In this document: piece by piece, positions 35,957 through 47,004 of the stretch | How the letters are laid out: every line of letters begins with the position of its first letter | Numbering within the stretch: the stretch's first letter is position 1 | NCBI RefSeq assembly: GCF_040438885.1 | Contig: NZ_CP159218.1 | Location: forward strand, 3,534,001 to 3,598,000 | Reading direction: 5' to 3' | DNA: 64,000 nt | Origin: Nakamurella sp. A5-74 | GTDB lineage: Bacteria > Actinomycetota > Actinomycetes > Mycobacteriales > Nakamurellaceae | Notes under the pieces: generated by a model | The model's database searches: none | The model's input: the letters and a program-made list of their open reading frames with translations, nothing else | What the model was told of the DNA's origin: nothing | Program-made: the position numbers and the translations under genes

Positions 35957-36472
35957 TCAGCCCAGTTCCTCCAGCAGGAACCTGATCTCGTCCGGTGCAT
36001 ACCAGGCGAGCTCGTAGGACTCCGCCTCACCGACGACGAACTCGGCGTCCGGGTCGTCCAGGTCGGCCTCGTCGACGACCGCCACCGCCGCCCGCACCGC
36101 ATCGGCGGCGTCCGCGCCGTCCAGGTGGACGGCGGCCACCTGCCGCCAGGTGATCTCCGCGTCCACCCTGACCGCTGCCCTGTCACCCTGCGGGTACTCG
36201 GTGACCGCGTCGACATCCGCCGCGATCACCACCCGCACGCCGGCCGCCGGATGGCCCCCGTCGGCACCGCCGGCTCCGTCCTCGCCGGCGAGCAGCCGTA
36301 GCGACGCCCGCGCGGCATCCGTCATCGCCAGGTACTCGAGCTCGTCCTCCTCTGCTGCCGGGTACTCGCTCCGCAGCGACGCGGTGACGCCGAACCCGAC
36401 GGTCGCCGGCACGCTCCCGCGATCCGACGCCGTCCGCAGCTGCGTGACCGTCGACGGGATGTAGACCCTCAC
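35957..36472 (-). CDS. Conserved actinobacterial protein, DUF6912-like
   Basis: A 171-residue acidic cytosolic protein. It starts MRVYIPSTVTQL and contains EEDELEYLAMTDAARASLRLL and ESYELAWYAPDEIRFLLEELG, features I associate with the DUF6912 family (Rv3231c-like). No function is known to me. It starts with GTG, overlapping the stop of the acyltransferase gene by four bases, so the two are coupled and probably transcribed together. Residues 66-75 form a Gly/Ala-rich loop that is probably variable. Confidence 0.75.
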   Translation of the reverse strand: MRVYIPSTVTQLRTASDRGSVPATVGFGVTASLRSEYPAAEEDELEYLAMTDAARASLRLLAGEDGAGGADGGHPAAGVRVVIAADVDAVTEYPQGDRAAVRVDAEITWRQVAAVHLDGADAADAVRAAVAVVDEADLDDPDAEFVVGEAESYELAWYAPDEIRFLLEELG

Positions 36473-37896
36473 TGGTCCTCCTGGTGGTGTCGGGTGCCGG
36501 TGGATCGCGGCACGGTCTCGGCGGCCAGCTCCGCCAACGATTCGGCGAGCAGCTCGCTGAACTCGCCGGCGTCCGGGATGGCCTCCCGGTCACAGGTCAG
36601 CCCGAAGTGGACCTGCCCGTTGTACGACGTGCACGCCACCGCGAGTGCGTGCCCGAGCGCCAGCGGCGCGACCGGGTACATCGTCTGCACCCGGTGCCCG
36701 GCCACGTAGAGCGGGATCTGCGGCCCCGGGACGTTGGTGACCAGCAGGTTGTAGGACCGTCGGGACAGCTGCATGCCCAGGCGCGCGCCGAGCGCGTGCA
36801 GCGTGGGCGGTGAATAGCGGCCGAGGGCCATCAACGAGTCGGCGCCGACTCCGCGATCAGCAGCGGTGTGCTCGCGGGTGGCGAAGGCGATCTGGTGCAG
36901 CCGCATCACCGGGTTGGGTTCGCCGGTGGGCAGATCGAGCAGCAGGGACGAGACCGTCGAGGTTTCTGCGCGCCCCACCGACATCGGCACCAACGCACGC
37001 AGCGTGCCGCCGCCCGTCACGGCTTCCCCGCGGGAGAGCAGCCAGTTGCGCAACGCCCCGGCGATCACCGCCAGCACCACGTCGTGCACGGTGCCCTCGT
37101 GGCGGGTGCGGATCCGGCGGATCACGTCGAGCTCGGCGGAGAACCGACCGTAGCGACGCTGTCCCGTACCGGTGCCGCCCAACGCGGTCCGTGGCGCCGG
37201 CGACAGGGTCTGGCGCACGATGCCGGCCACACCGCCGGCGACGTCGCCCACCCGGGACATCGTCGACCGCAGATCGACGGCGGCCAACTTGAGCACGTCG
37301 ATCAGCTCCGACGGACGGGCGGCCAGATCGGCTACGGCATCGACGAGCAGGTCGACGTCGGAGGGTTGCGGCCGCGGGATCCAGCCGCCGTCGGTGACCC
37401 GCTGCGCGGCGGGATCGAGGTCGAGGATCGCGGCGGCCAGATCGACCGCTCCCAGCCGGTCCACCAGCGCTTCGTGGGTCTTGTTGACCACCGCGACCCG
37501 ACCGTCGGCCAGGCCCTCGATGATGTACATCTCCCACAGTGGCCGCGCCCGGTCCAGCGGCCGCGAGATGAGCCGGCCGATCAGATCGTCCAGCTGGGCG
37601 TCGGTGCCCGGACGGGGCAGTGCGGAACGCCGCACGTGGTAGGTCAGATCGAACTCGTCGTCGTCCACCCACACCGGGCGGGCCAGTCGACCCGGCACCA
37701 TCCTGACCTTCTGGCGGTACCGCGGCACCAGCGAGATCCGGTCGGCGATGTGGCTGACGATGTCGTCGTAGCTGATCGGGCGGGCGCCGTCGGTGGTCGA
37801 CCTCTCGAGCACCACCACTCCCCCGACGTGCATCGGGCTGCCTTCGTCCTGGGCATAGAGGAAGGCAGTGTCCGCTGCGGAGAGCCGGTCCGTCAC
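36469..37896 (-). CDS. Wax ester synthase/diacylglycerol acyltransferase family protein with altered active-site motif
   Basis: A 475-residue WS/DGAT protein, a family that makes triacylglycerol or wax esters from acyl-CoA at the inner membrane face. Family features are the N-terminus LSAADTAFLYAQDEGSPMHVGG, RPLWEMYIIEGL near 119, LVTNVPGPQIPLY near 390 and SYNGQVHFGLTCD near 432. The catalytic motif HHxxxDG is instead HEALVDR (141-147): the second His, thought to be the general base, is Glu, and the final Gly is Arg. The protein may be inactive, act by another residue, or have a non-enzymatic role. It precedes the DUF6912-like gene with a 4-bp overlap. In M. tuberculosis the family member tgs3 lies in the equivalent place. 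Confidence 0.9.
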   Translation of the reverse strand: MTDRLSAADTAFLYAQDEGSPMHVGGVVVLERSTTDGARPISYDDIVSHIADRISLVPRYRQKVRMVPGRLARPVWVDDDEFDLTYHVRRSALPRPGTDAQLDDLIGRLISRPLDRARPLWEMYIIEGLADGRVAVVNKTHEALVDRLGAVDLAAAILDLDPAAQRVTDGGWIPRPQPSDVDLLVDAVADLAARPSELIDVLKLAAVDLRSTMSRVGDVAGGVAGIVRQTLSPAPRTALGGTGTGQRRYGRFSAELDVIRRIRTRHEGTVHDVVLAVIAGALRNWLLSRGEAVTGGGTLRALVPMSVGRAETSTVSSLLLDLPTGEPNPVMRLHQIAFATREHTAADRGVGADSLMALGRYSPPTLHALGARLGMQLSRRSYNLLVTNVPGPQIPLYVAGHRVQTMYPVAPLALGHALAVACTSYNGQVHFGLTCDREAIPDAGEFSELLAESLAELAAETVPRSTGTRHHQEDQ

Positions 37897-37942
37897 CAGG
37901 TCATCGTGTCACGCGCCGGCGGTGGCGAGCAGCGGCCATCGC

Positions 37943-39283
37943 TCACCGGCTGCGGGCACCCCGCTGCCCACCTGAGCGTCGCGCAGTGGACTCGACCGTG
38001 CCGGACGGTGCTTGCGGCGAGAGGGCCCTGGCAAGCTGCGCGATCGCCGTCCTGGTCCGCGACGCGGGGGCGGCCTGCGACAACGGAAGCCCGTCGCGCC
38101 AGGCCCGGTCCGTCGCCTCCCTGTCCTCGGGGATCACCGCCATCACCTCGCTGCCGGTGAAACGGGAGACCGCGCCGACGGATTCCTGCACTCCGGCAGC
38201 GGAACCTCGTTGCCGGTTGAGCACGACCCTCGGGAACACCCCAGGCAGTACCAACTGCAATTCGGCGAGCCCACGGACCAGGCGTTCCATTCCGGGCGGA
38301 TCGCACGAACCGACCGCGAGCACCAGGTCCGCCTCCTCGAGCACAGCCAGCGTCGCCCCATTGCGGCGCGGCGCCGCCGTGTCGTAGGAGATCTCCTCGT
38401 CGGTCTCGACGGCGAAGCCGCAGTCGACAACCACGACCTCGGCCTGCTGTCGCGCCAGGGTCAGGACCACCGGGATCGCCGACGGCCGCACCTCGGGCCA
38501 GCGATCTGCCCGCGCCACCCCGCTCAGGACCCGGATGGGACCGACCTGCCAGCACAGCGCCGCGAGCTGGGTCGCGTCCAGGCGGCCGTTCGCCGCCAGC
38601 CGACACGCGCCGGCCAGACCGGGCGACTCGTCCAGCAGTCCCAGCGCGCTGGACACCACACCCCCGTAGGTGTCGGCGTCGACGAGCATCGTGAGCATTC
38701 CCTGGTCGGCCAGCTCGGCGGCCAGGTTGAGGGCGATGGTCGTGCGCCCCGGAGCGCCGGTGGGTCCCCAGACGGCGATCACCCGACCCGGCGGCCGCGG
38801 AGTCGGCGCCGACAGTTCGACGGGGCCGGTCGCATCCATCGCCGACGCACGCGACGAGTTCGCGCCGAGTGCCGATCTCGGGTCGGCCAACGACACACTG
38901 CTGCCCTGGTCGCTCGAACCGAACTCCGCCACCGCCGTCCGGATCGCGTCGGCGACAGCCTCGGCGCCGAGATCGTCGGCCACCAGCATCGACACCCCGA
39001 TGCGCTCCAACCGCTGTCTGCCGGCCGGATCATCACCCGGGTGGACACCGATCACCGCAACCCCGGAGGAACGCAACCGCTGGATGACATCGCTGGTCAG
39101 CTGCCGCAGGTCGGCGGCCAGCACGACCGCGGCCGCCTGCCCGGTGCCGGCCACGGCGAGCACCTCGGCGACGTCGACGCACCGACGGACCACCGTCAGC
39201 TGGGAGCCCGGTGCCGACAGTGCGCCGACCAATTCGTTCTCCCACTGGTGGCCGCCACCGGCGGTCAGCACACCGTCCGACAT
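37943..39283 (-). CDS. CpaE/MinD-like P-loop ATPase
   Basis: A 446-residue protein. The N-terminal 130 residues look like a receiver-type alpha/beta fold lacking clear phosphorylation residues, as in CpaE. A MinD/ParA-like ATPase follows, with a deviant Walker A VWGPTGAPGRTTIALNLAAE near 173, where Arg takes the place of the usual Lys, MLVDADTYGGVVSSALGLL near 200 and VVVDCGFAVETD near 278. CpaE proteins position Tad/Flp pilus machinery at the membrane. Its start is 3 bp after the stop of the CpaB-like gene, so they form one operon. No other tad genes (cpaF, tadB, tadC, flp) are present. Confidence 0.8.
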   Translation of the reverse strand: MSDGVLTAGGGHQWENELVGALSAPGSQLTVVRRCVDVAEVLAVAGTGQAAAVVLAADLRQLTSDVIQRLRSSGVAVIGVHPGDDPAGRQRLERIGVSMLVADDLGAEAVADAIRTAVAEFGSSDQGSSVSLADPRSALGANSSRASAMDATGPVELSAPTPRPPGRVIAVWGPTGAPGRTTIALNLAAELADQGMLTMLVDADTYGGVVSSALGLLDESPGLAGACRLAANGRLDATQLAALCWQVGPIRVLSGVARADRWPEVRPSAIPVVLTLARQQAEVVVVDCGFAVETDEEISYDTAAPRRNGATLAVLEEADLVLAVGSCDPPGMERLVRGLAELQLVLPGVFPRVVLNRQRGSAAGVQESVGAVSRFTGSEVMAVIPEDREATDRAWRDGLPLSQAAPASRTRTAIAQLARALSPQAPSGTVESTARRSGGQRGARSR

Positions 39284-39286
39284 TGC

Positions 39287-39961
39287 TCAGCCCGCCGGGT
39301 GCAGGAGAATCTTGAGGGTGCCGGTGGACAGTTGGGTGACCAGCTCCTGTGCCCTCTTCGTCGGCAACCGGACAACCACCTGGTAGCCGCTGCTGCCGGC
39401 GCCGGACAGACCCCCGCTGGACGGCGCGGTGACCTCCTGGACGGTGAGGTCCGCGGCTGCCGGCTTCGTGGTGAGATCGGCGCCCGAACCTTGCACCAGA
39501 TAGACGTCGATCACCGATCCGCGCGTCAGGCCTGGCAGCATCTGGTCGCCGGCCACCGTGAGCGCGAGCAACCGGGTGTCGGCCACCGGATCGCCGACCG
39601 CGGCCACCGGCACGATCTCCCCCGCCCCGAGCGCCCTGGTCAACTGCTTGCCGACGATCGCAGCGCTGGAGCCGAAGTAGCGCCCGGCGGTGTCGTCGAG
39701 GTTGACCTCGATCTCGGCCAGGTCGGCGCCGGTCAGCATGGTGCCGGCCTGCAGGTCGGTCGTGGTCGCCCAGACCGTCGACAGCTGACGTTGGGCGCCG
39801 ACCACCCTGGACCCCAGGACGACCGCGCCGACGACCACCAGCACCCCGAGCACGACCCTGGTGTTCAGCCACTTCGGCCTGCTCATCCGTCTCGGGGACG
39901 GGGCTGCCGGGATCCGCGGATCGGGTCGCGACCCACCCACGTCGTTCCCACCGACCGTCAT
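39287..39961 (-). CDS. CpaB-like SAF-domain membrane protein
   Basis: A 224-residue protein: short cytoplasmic N-terminus, one transmembrane helix (VVLGVLVVVGAVVLGSRVV, about 35-53), then an SAF domain (TTDLQAGTMLTGADLAEIEVNLDD, VGKQLTRALGAGEIVPVAAV) and an RcpC/CpaB-type segment (LTRGSVIDVYLVQ). CpaB proteins sit outside the membrane in Tad pilus assembly. The ATG at MTVGGNDVGG is chosen because longer starts enter the promoter region shared with the divergent HTH gene. With the CpaE-like gene it makes a two-gene unit without a pilus locus around it. Confidence 0.8.
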   Translation of the reverse strand: MTVGGNDVGGSRPDPRIPAAPSPRRMSRPKWLNTRVVLGVLVVVGAVVLGSRVVGAQRQLSTVWATTTDLQAGTMLTGADLAEIEVNLDDTAGRYFGSSAAIVGKQLTRALGAGEIVPVAAVGDPVADTRLLALTVAGDQMLPGLTRGSVIDVYLVQGSGADLTTKPAAADLTVQEVTAPSSGGLSGAGSSGYQVVVRLPTKRAQELVTQLSTGTLKILLHPAG

Positions 39962-40156
39962 CAACGCTCCCCCCGGACCATCCACCACTCTGCCTGGCCG
40001 GAGCCTGCCGGATCGCCCGATGGTGTGCAACTCGACCGGCGCGCGTGTGGACAACTCACGGGGTGGCCAGGAACCTCGTCATACTGGGTCCAGCAACACG
40101 GCGCGAAGTGCCGGCCCTGGGAGCCGGTAGTGCTGCGACTCGGGAGGACTTCATCG

Positions 40157-40390
40157 ATGGCGAACGATCGGTTCCTGACGTTGGCCGACGTCGCCGACGT
40201 CCTGAACATCTCCGCGTCGCAGACCTATGCGCTGGTCCGCAGTGGCGACCTGCAGGGGATCCAGATCGGCGGCCGCAACCAGTGGCGGGTCGAACGCAGC
40301 AAGCTGGAGGACTACATCGAACGCGCCTACCGGCGGACCGAGGAAGCACTCGTCGAGGCGCCGCAGACGCTGGCCGAGAGCGAGAGCTGA
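40157..40390 (+). CDS. Small excisionase/BldC-like helix-turn-helix protein
   Basis: A 77-residue MerR-type winged helix-turn-helix: FLTLADVADVLNISASQTYALVRSGDLQGIQIGG (5-38) gives the helix-turn-helix and RNQWRVERSKLEDYIERAY the wing and closing helix. It belongs to the HTH_17 group that includes phage excisionases and the developmental regulator BldC. No integrase, att site or phage gene is near, so a host regulator is likelier. GGGAGGA lies 8 nt before the ATG. It diverges from the CpaB/CpaE pair across a 195-bp gap and could control it. Confidence 0.85.
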   Translation: MANDRFLTLADVADVLNISASQTYALVRSGDLQGIQIGGRNQWRVERSKLEDYIERAYRRTEEALVEAPQTLAESES

Positions 40391-40450
40391 GCGGCCGATC
40401 CGCACGCCCGGGGCCGGTCGGTCCTCGACTCGCGCACCTCAACTCCTCGG

Positions 40451-41017
40451 TCAGTTCAGCGGCTGGGCACGGACGAACATCACCGCGCCCAGCGGGATCA
40501 CCACCACCTGCCGGACGGCGTTCGCCCGGCGCACCTCCCACGCCGGGTGCAGTGCGAGCTCACAGAAGTCGGCGCCCACCCTGTCCAGGGTTCCGGTCAG
40601 CTCCGCTCCACCGTCCCCGCCGGGGATCACCACCGCGACCGGCGACCGGTCGCGGACCAGACCCCGCAGCGCCGAGGTCAACGTCAACTTTCCGGCGATC
40701 GCCCCGAGCGGTTGACCGGCGGCCGCCGCCAGACCCTCCAGCATGCTCACCGATGCCAGCGGGAGCACCACGTCACGACCAGCGGACTCGTCGATGAGTA
40801 GCCAATCCGGTCCGACCTGTCGCAGGATCCCGCTGATCCCGGTCCCGGCTGCTGTCGTGGCGCGGATCGGGGTACCGACGGCCGGCACCAAGCGGGCCAC
40901 CAGCCCCACTCCACCGAACTCGATCCGCTGACGTTCTGCCACCTCGGCCAGTGCTCCGGCCTCCGCGAACGCGTCGAACTGTGCCTCGAGGTCTCCGAAC
41001 AGCTGCTCCCACCGCAT
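40451..41017 (-). CDS. Conserved hypothetical protein
   Basis: A 188-residue cytosolic protein starting MRWEQLFGDLEAQFDAFAEA. The N-terminus is helical and acidic; the remainder is predicted beta-rich, with repeats of short strands such as GISGILRQVGPDWLLIDESAG and ELTGTLDRVGADFCELALH that look like two SH3-like or Sm-like halves. I recognise no named family. Longer in-frame starts (for example six codons upstream) have no better ribosome binding site. It converges on the HTH gene and diverges from the LysM gene. Confidence 0.7.
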   Translation of the reverse strand: MRWEQLFGDLEAQFDAFAEAGALAEVAERQRIEFGGVGLVARLVPAVGTPIRATTAAGTGISGILRQVGPDWLLIDESAGRDVVLPLASVSMLEGLAAAAGQPLGAIAGKLTLTSALRGLVRDRSPVAVVIPGGDGGAELTGTLDRVGADFCELALHPAWEVRRANAVRQVVVIPLGAVMFVRAQPLN

Positions 41018-41150
41018 GCACCAACGGTGGCACATACGGCGCCGGGGCGCCCGATCTGCGTCTGTCGCCCGTGCTGAGCCTTCACTCGTTCGTTTGAACT
41101 CGTTTGCCTCGACTTGACGGCATTCCGCCCGATCTGATTCACTTTGATTT

Positions 41151-42209
41151 GTGCCAAACGACATCAAACGCAGCGATCAGCCCGCAAAGGCGCTCGATCG
41201 AATGCGACTGCCTGCACTGCTGCTGGCCGTGGGCACCGCGACCCTGCTGGTCCCGCTGCCGTGGCGGATCGCCGCCGACCTGAGCGCCCGCGAGGTCACG
41301 TCGGGTCGTGATCTCGACAGCGTGCTGACCGCGCTGACGCTCGGAGGTGCCTCGATCGCGGTCTGGCTGCTGCTCGGCTGGGTGCTCGTGATCGGTGTTC
41401 TCACGCTCGTTGCCAACGCCCCCGGTGCTCTCGGCCGAGTGGCACGCAGTGCGCTGGCCCGGATCACGCCCGGATTCCTCCGTCGCAGCATCGCGATCGG
41501 CATGAGCGTGGGCGCACTCACCGGGGTGGCCACCAGCACGGCACCCACCGTCGCGGGCACAGCCGTCGCGGGCACCGCCGTCGCCACGATCAGCATCGGC
41601 GGCTCTGCACCAGCGCCGGGACCGCTGGTGCCCGCCGGTCAGCTCGCGGGCTCGATCACCCGGGTGGCGTCCGCGGTGGCGACGGGTGCAGATCGGGTGG
41701 GCGACCACGCGACCACCGCACCCGCCGCGCGGGTCTGCCTGCTGCTGTCCGCTGACGGGCAGCAGGACGGCGTCTCCTGGCCGACCGGGGAGACGGCGAC
41801 ATCGAGGACCGCTGGATCCGCGCCGGCGGCACCGGGAACGGCGGCACGGGGAACAGCGGCACGGGGAACGGCTGCGCCGGGACCGACGGCATCGGGGACA
41901 GCTGCACGAGGGGTGCCGTCCCCGGCGTCCGCCGGCGAGATCAACCTCGACTGGCCTGTGCACCGTCCGTCGATGACGTCGCGCGCTCCGGTGGACCTGG
42001 ACTGGCCGATGCCGACGACGGTCGTCGTCCATCGTGGCGACACGCTGTGGTCGATCGCGGCTCGCCAGCTCGGCCCGGACGCCACCGACGCCCAGATCGA
42101 CAGTGCCTGGCACCGCTGGTACGGGGCGAACCGCGGGGTGATCGGGGACGACCCCGACGTGATCCTGCCCGGCCAGGAACTCAACGCCCCACCCGCGCAG
42201 ACGCCATGA
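41151..42209 (+). CDS. LysM-domain membrane protein
   Basis: A 352-residue protein starting at GTG. Two transmembrane helices lie near the N-terminus (LPALLLAVGTATLLVPLPW, and IAVWLLLGWVLVIGVLTLV), with a third hydrophobic stretch around 120-150. A long Ala/Thr/Gly-rich linker contains tandem pentapeptides, and a C-terminal LysM domain follows (TVVVHRGDTLWSIAARQLG, ANRGVIGDDPDVILPGQEL). LysM would bind peptidoglycan, so the C-terminus is probably outside the cell. Proteins with this build (two helices then LysM) are common and uncharacterised in actinobacteria. It precedes the Rv3235-family gene by 64 bp in the same direction. Confidence 0.85.
   Translation: MPNDIKRSDQPAKALDRMRLPALLLAVGTATLLVPLPWRIAADLSAREVTSGRDLDSVLTALTLGGASIAVWLLLGWVLVIGVLTLVANAPGALGRVARSALARITPGFLRRSIAIGMSVGALTGVATSTAPTVAGTAVAGTAVATISIGGSAPAPGPLVPAGQLAGSITRVASAVATGADRVGDHATTAPAARVCLLLSADGQQDGVSWPTGETATSRTAGSAPAAPGTAARGTAARGTAAPGPTASGTAARGVPSPASAGEINLDWPVHRPSMTSRAPVDLDWPMPTTVVVHRGDTLWSIAARQLGPDATDAQIDSAWHRWYGANRGVIGDDPDVILPGQELNAPPAQTP
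41825..41914 (+). repeat. Six 15-bp in-frame repeats in the LysM-protein linker
   Basis: Six consecutive 15-bp units based on GGCGGCACGGGGAAC encode TAARG/TAAPG-type pentapeptides in the low-complexity linker. Units 1-3 are nearly identical and units 4-6 have drifted. Confidence 0.8.
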
Positions 42210-42273
42210 TCTTCCGCTCCTCAGCTCCTCCGGCCGCTGCCGACATCCGACCATCCACCGCAAGGAGAGCTCG

Positions 42274-42924
42274 ATGAGCACCGCACTCGCTCCGGCCACC
42301 GAGGCCACTTCCATCTCCCCCGTCGGCCCAATCCCGGCCGGCCCGCGGGTCCGCCGGACCCGTCGGTCCCAGCCGGGTCGGCCGCGGCTGATCGCCGTCC
42401 CCGATGCCGAGCCACCGTTCGACGACGAACGCCGCAGCGTCGATCGGATCCGCCGGGCTGTCCCCCGGCGCCCGGTGGCTCTGGCCGATCCGGATGCGCA
42501 TGCGCCGGCGACCGCGTTCCGAGCGGCGGGGACTGCAGCCGCCCCGCTCATCGCTGCCGACGTCCCCGACCTGTCCTACGCGCCCGACTTCGGCGTGGAG
42601 CAGACCCCCAGCTCCCAGCTACCGCCAGCGGCGAAGGTTGCGGTGACGCTCGGGCGGGCGTTGATCGAGACGCTCACCGGGGTCCGCCCGATCGCCCAGC
42701 TACGTTCCCACTGCACGCCGCCGGTCTTCGCCGGACTGCAGCGACACATCCCGCTCACCGGGCGGGGCCTGGCGCGGGTGCAGTCGGTGCACACGAGTGA
42801 ACCCTCCGACGGGGTCGCTGAAGTATGCCTGGTGCTCCGACGCGGTGATCGCTGCCGCGCCATCGCATTCCGGATGACCGGCCTGGACGGACGGTGGCGG
42901 ATCACAGCACTGCAGGTCGGCTGA
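42274..42924 (+). CDS. Rv3235-family protein
   Basis: A 216-residue protein with a disordered Pro/Arg-rich first half and a compact C-terminal domain: VAVTLGRALIETLTGVRPIAQLRSHCTP, GLARVQSVHTSEPSDGVAEVCLVLRRGDRCRAIAFRM and LDGRWRITALQVG. This C-terminal domain is what I know as the Rv3235 family, conserved next to secA in actinobacteria and of unknown function. AAGGAGAG lies 6-7 nt before the ATG. Its place immediately beside convergent secA agrees with mycobacterial gene order. Confidence 0.85.
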   Translation: MSTALAPATEATSISPVGPIPAGPRVRRTRRSQPGRPRLIAVPDAEPPFDDERRSVDRIRRAVPRRPVALADPDAHAPATAFRAAGTAAAPLIAADVPDLSYAPDFGVEQTPSSQLPPAAKVAVTLGRALIETLTGVRPIAQLRSHCTPPVFAGLQRHIPLTGRGLARVQSVHTSEPSDGVAEVCLVLRRGDRCRAIAFRMTGLDGRWRITALQVG

Positions 42925-42928
42925 GCTG

Positions 42929-42992
42929 CCCCGCCGCGCCTGACCGCGGCGGGGTAGGACGAGGCCCCCACCGGATTCCGGTGGGGGCCTCG
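42929..42992. terminator. Two adjacent hairpins forming a bidirectional terminator
   Basis: Hairpin 1 (42929-42954) has a perfect 10-bp stem (CCCCGCCGCG). Hairpin 2 (42960-42992) has a perfect 15-bp stem (CGAGGCCCCCACCGG) with a 3-nt loop. They fill the gap between the convergent Rv3235-family gene and secA. Confidence 0.9.
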
Positions 42993-43026
42993 ACTGGTTC
43001 AGCAGCAGCGGTTCAGCGGGCGCGGC

Positions 43027-46053
<3,027 letters not shown>

Positions 46054-46109
46054 GCGTCACAACCGGGAGCACTCCAGTGGTGCCCCCACGTCGCGCTCCA
46101 TCGTAGGCG

Positions 46110-46730
46110 TTACGACGCTGCGACGTCGGCCACCTCGGCTGCAGCGTCGTCCGCCAGGCGGAGCAGGCCGTAGTCGAAACCCACCCGTCGGTACACGACC
46201 GAACTGAGCCCGGTCTCGGCGTCCTTGAAGAGATAGAAGTCGTGACCGACGAGCTCCATCTGGTAGAGAGCCTGGTCGACGGTGATCGGGAGGCCCGGGT
46301 GGTCCTTGACCCGCACGATCCTGCCCGGGACGTGTCCTTCCTCCACGCTCTCGGCGTTCTCCGTCGCGGGATCCGACGGCAGGAGCTCGTCCGGCGTTGC
46401 CGCCACCGCGGACGCCGGGGTGCGCTCGCGACTGCGGCGCCGGTCGGCTGCCTTGCGCAGCTGGCTCTCCAGCTTGTGCGAGGCCGCGTCCAGCGCGGAG
46501 TAGAAGCTGTCGGCGCAGGCTTCGGCCCGGACGGCGGGGCCTTTGGACCCGAGAGTGATCTGCACCTTCTGCGCGGTCTTGGCCAGGCGGGGATTCGTTT
46601 CGTGCGACAGCTCGACATCGACCCGGATGATCTTCGCGTCGTACCGTTCCGTCTTGCTCAGCTTCTCGGCCACATGGGTCCGGAAATGCTCCGGAACCTC
46701 CACGTTGCGGCCTTTGACGACGATCTCCAC
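46110..46730 (-). CDS. hpf: Long-form ribosome hibernation promoting factor
   Basis: A 206-residue HPF/YfiA protein. The N-terminal domain (1-105: IVVKGRNVEVPEHFRTHVAEKL, VDVELSHETNPR) binds the decoding region of the 30S subunit; the C-terminal domain (about 150-205: RIVRVKDHPGLPITVDQALYQMELVGHDFYLFKD) mediates 100S ribosome dimer formation. A Ser/Arg-rich linker joins them. It is encoded just before secA and divergent from the MHS transporter gene, the same neighbourhood as Rv3241c. The 274-bp divergent region upstream holds no gene and no clear promoter consensus that I can defend. Confidence 0.94.
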   Translation of the reverse strand: MEIVVKGRNVEVPEHFRTHVAEKLSKTERYDAKIIRVDVELSHETNPRLAKTAQKVQITLGSKGPAVRAEACADSFYSALDAASHKLESQLRKAADRRRSRERTPASAVAATPDELLPSDPATENAESVEEGHVPGRIVRVKDHPGLPITVDQALYQMELVGHDFYLFKDAETGLSSVVYRRVGFDYGLLRLADDAAAEVADVAAS

Positions 46731-47004
46731 GCAGACCTCCTGAACTCTGGCGGCCGGGGTGACACCTGCGTCGAAAGTCCCGGCTCGCGCGTCGGGAATG
46801 TCCTTGTGAACCTACCGGTGATGTCCGCTTTGGCAAGCGACACCTGGCTCGGCGGAGGGTGGTCACAGAACACTCGCAACCGACTGACGCGCGCATCGCA
46901 CCCAGCGTCCGACCGGGGGTGGGTCGCAGTCTGCTCGGCGACCCGGTCCCGGCACCCGGCGGCGCCGTTTCGCGCATCGAGGCCGATGGTGCAACGGTAG
47001 GCGG

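Noticed and set aside
40157-40390. Excisionase-like protein as a sign of an integrated phage or element
   Set aside because: No integrase, attachment repeats, phage genes or tRNA are nearby; the HTH_17 fold is common in host regulators such as BldC.
46731-47004. A small gene or RNA in the hpf/MHS-transporter gap
   Set aside because: No frame with a ribosome binding site and actinobacterial codon bias, no tRNA-like T-loop and no strong hairpin was seen.
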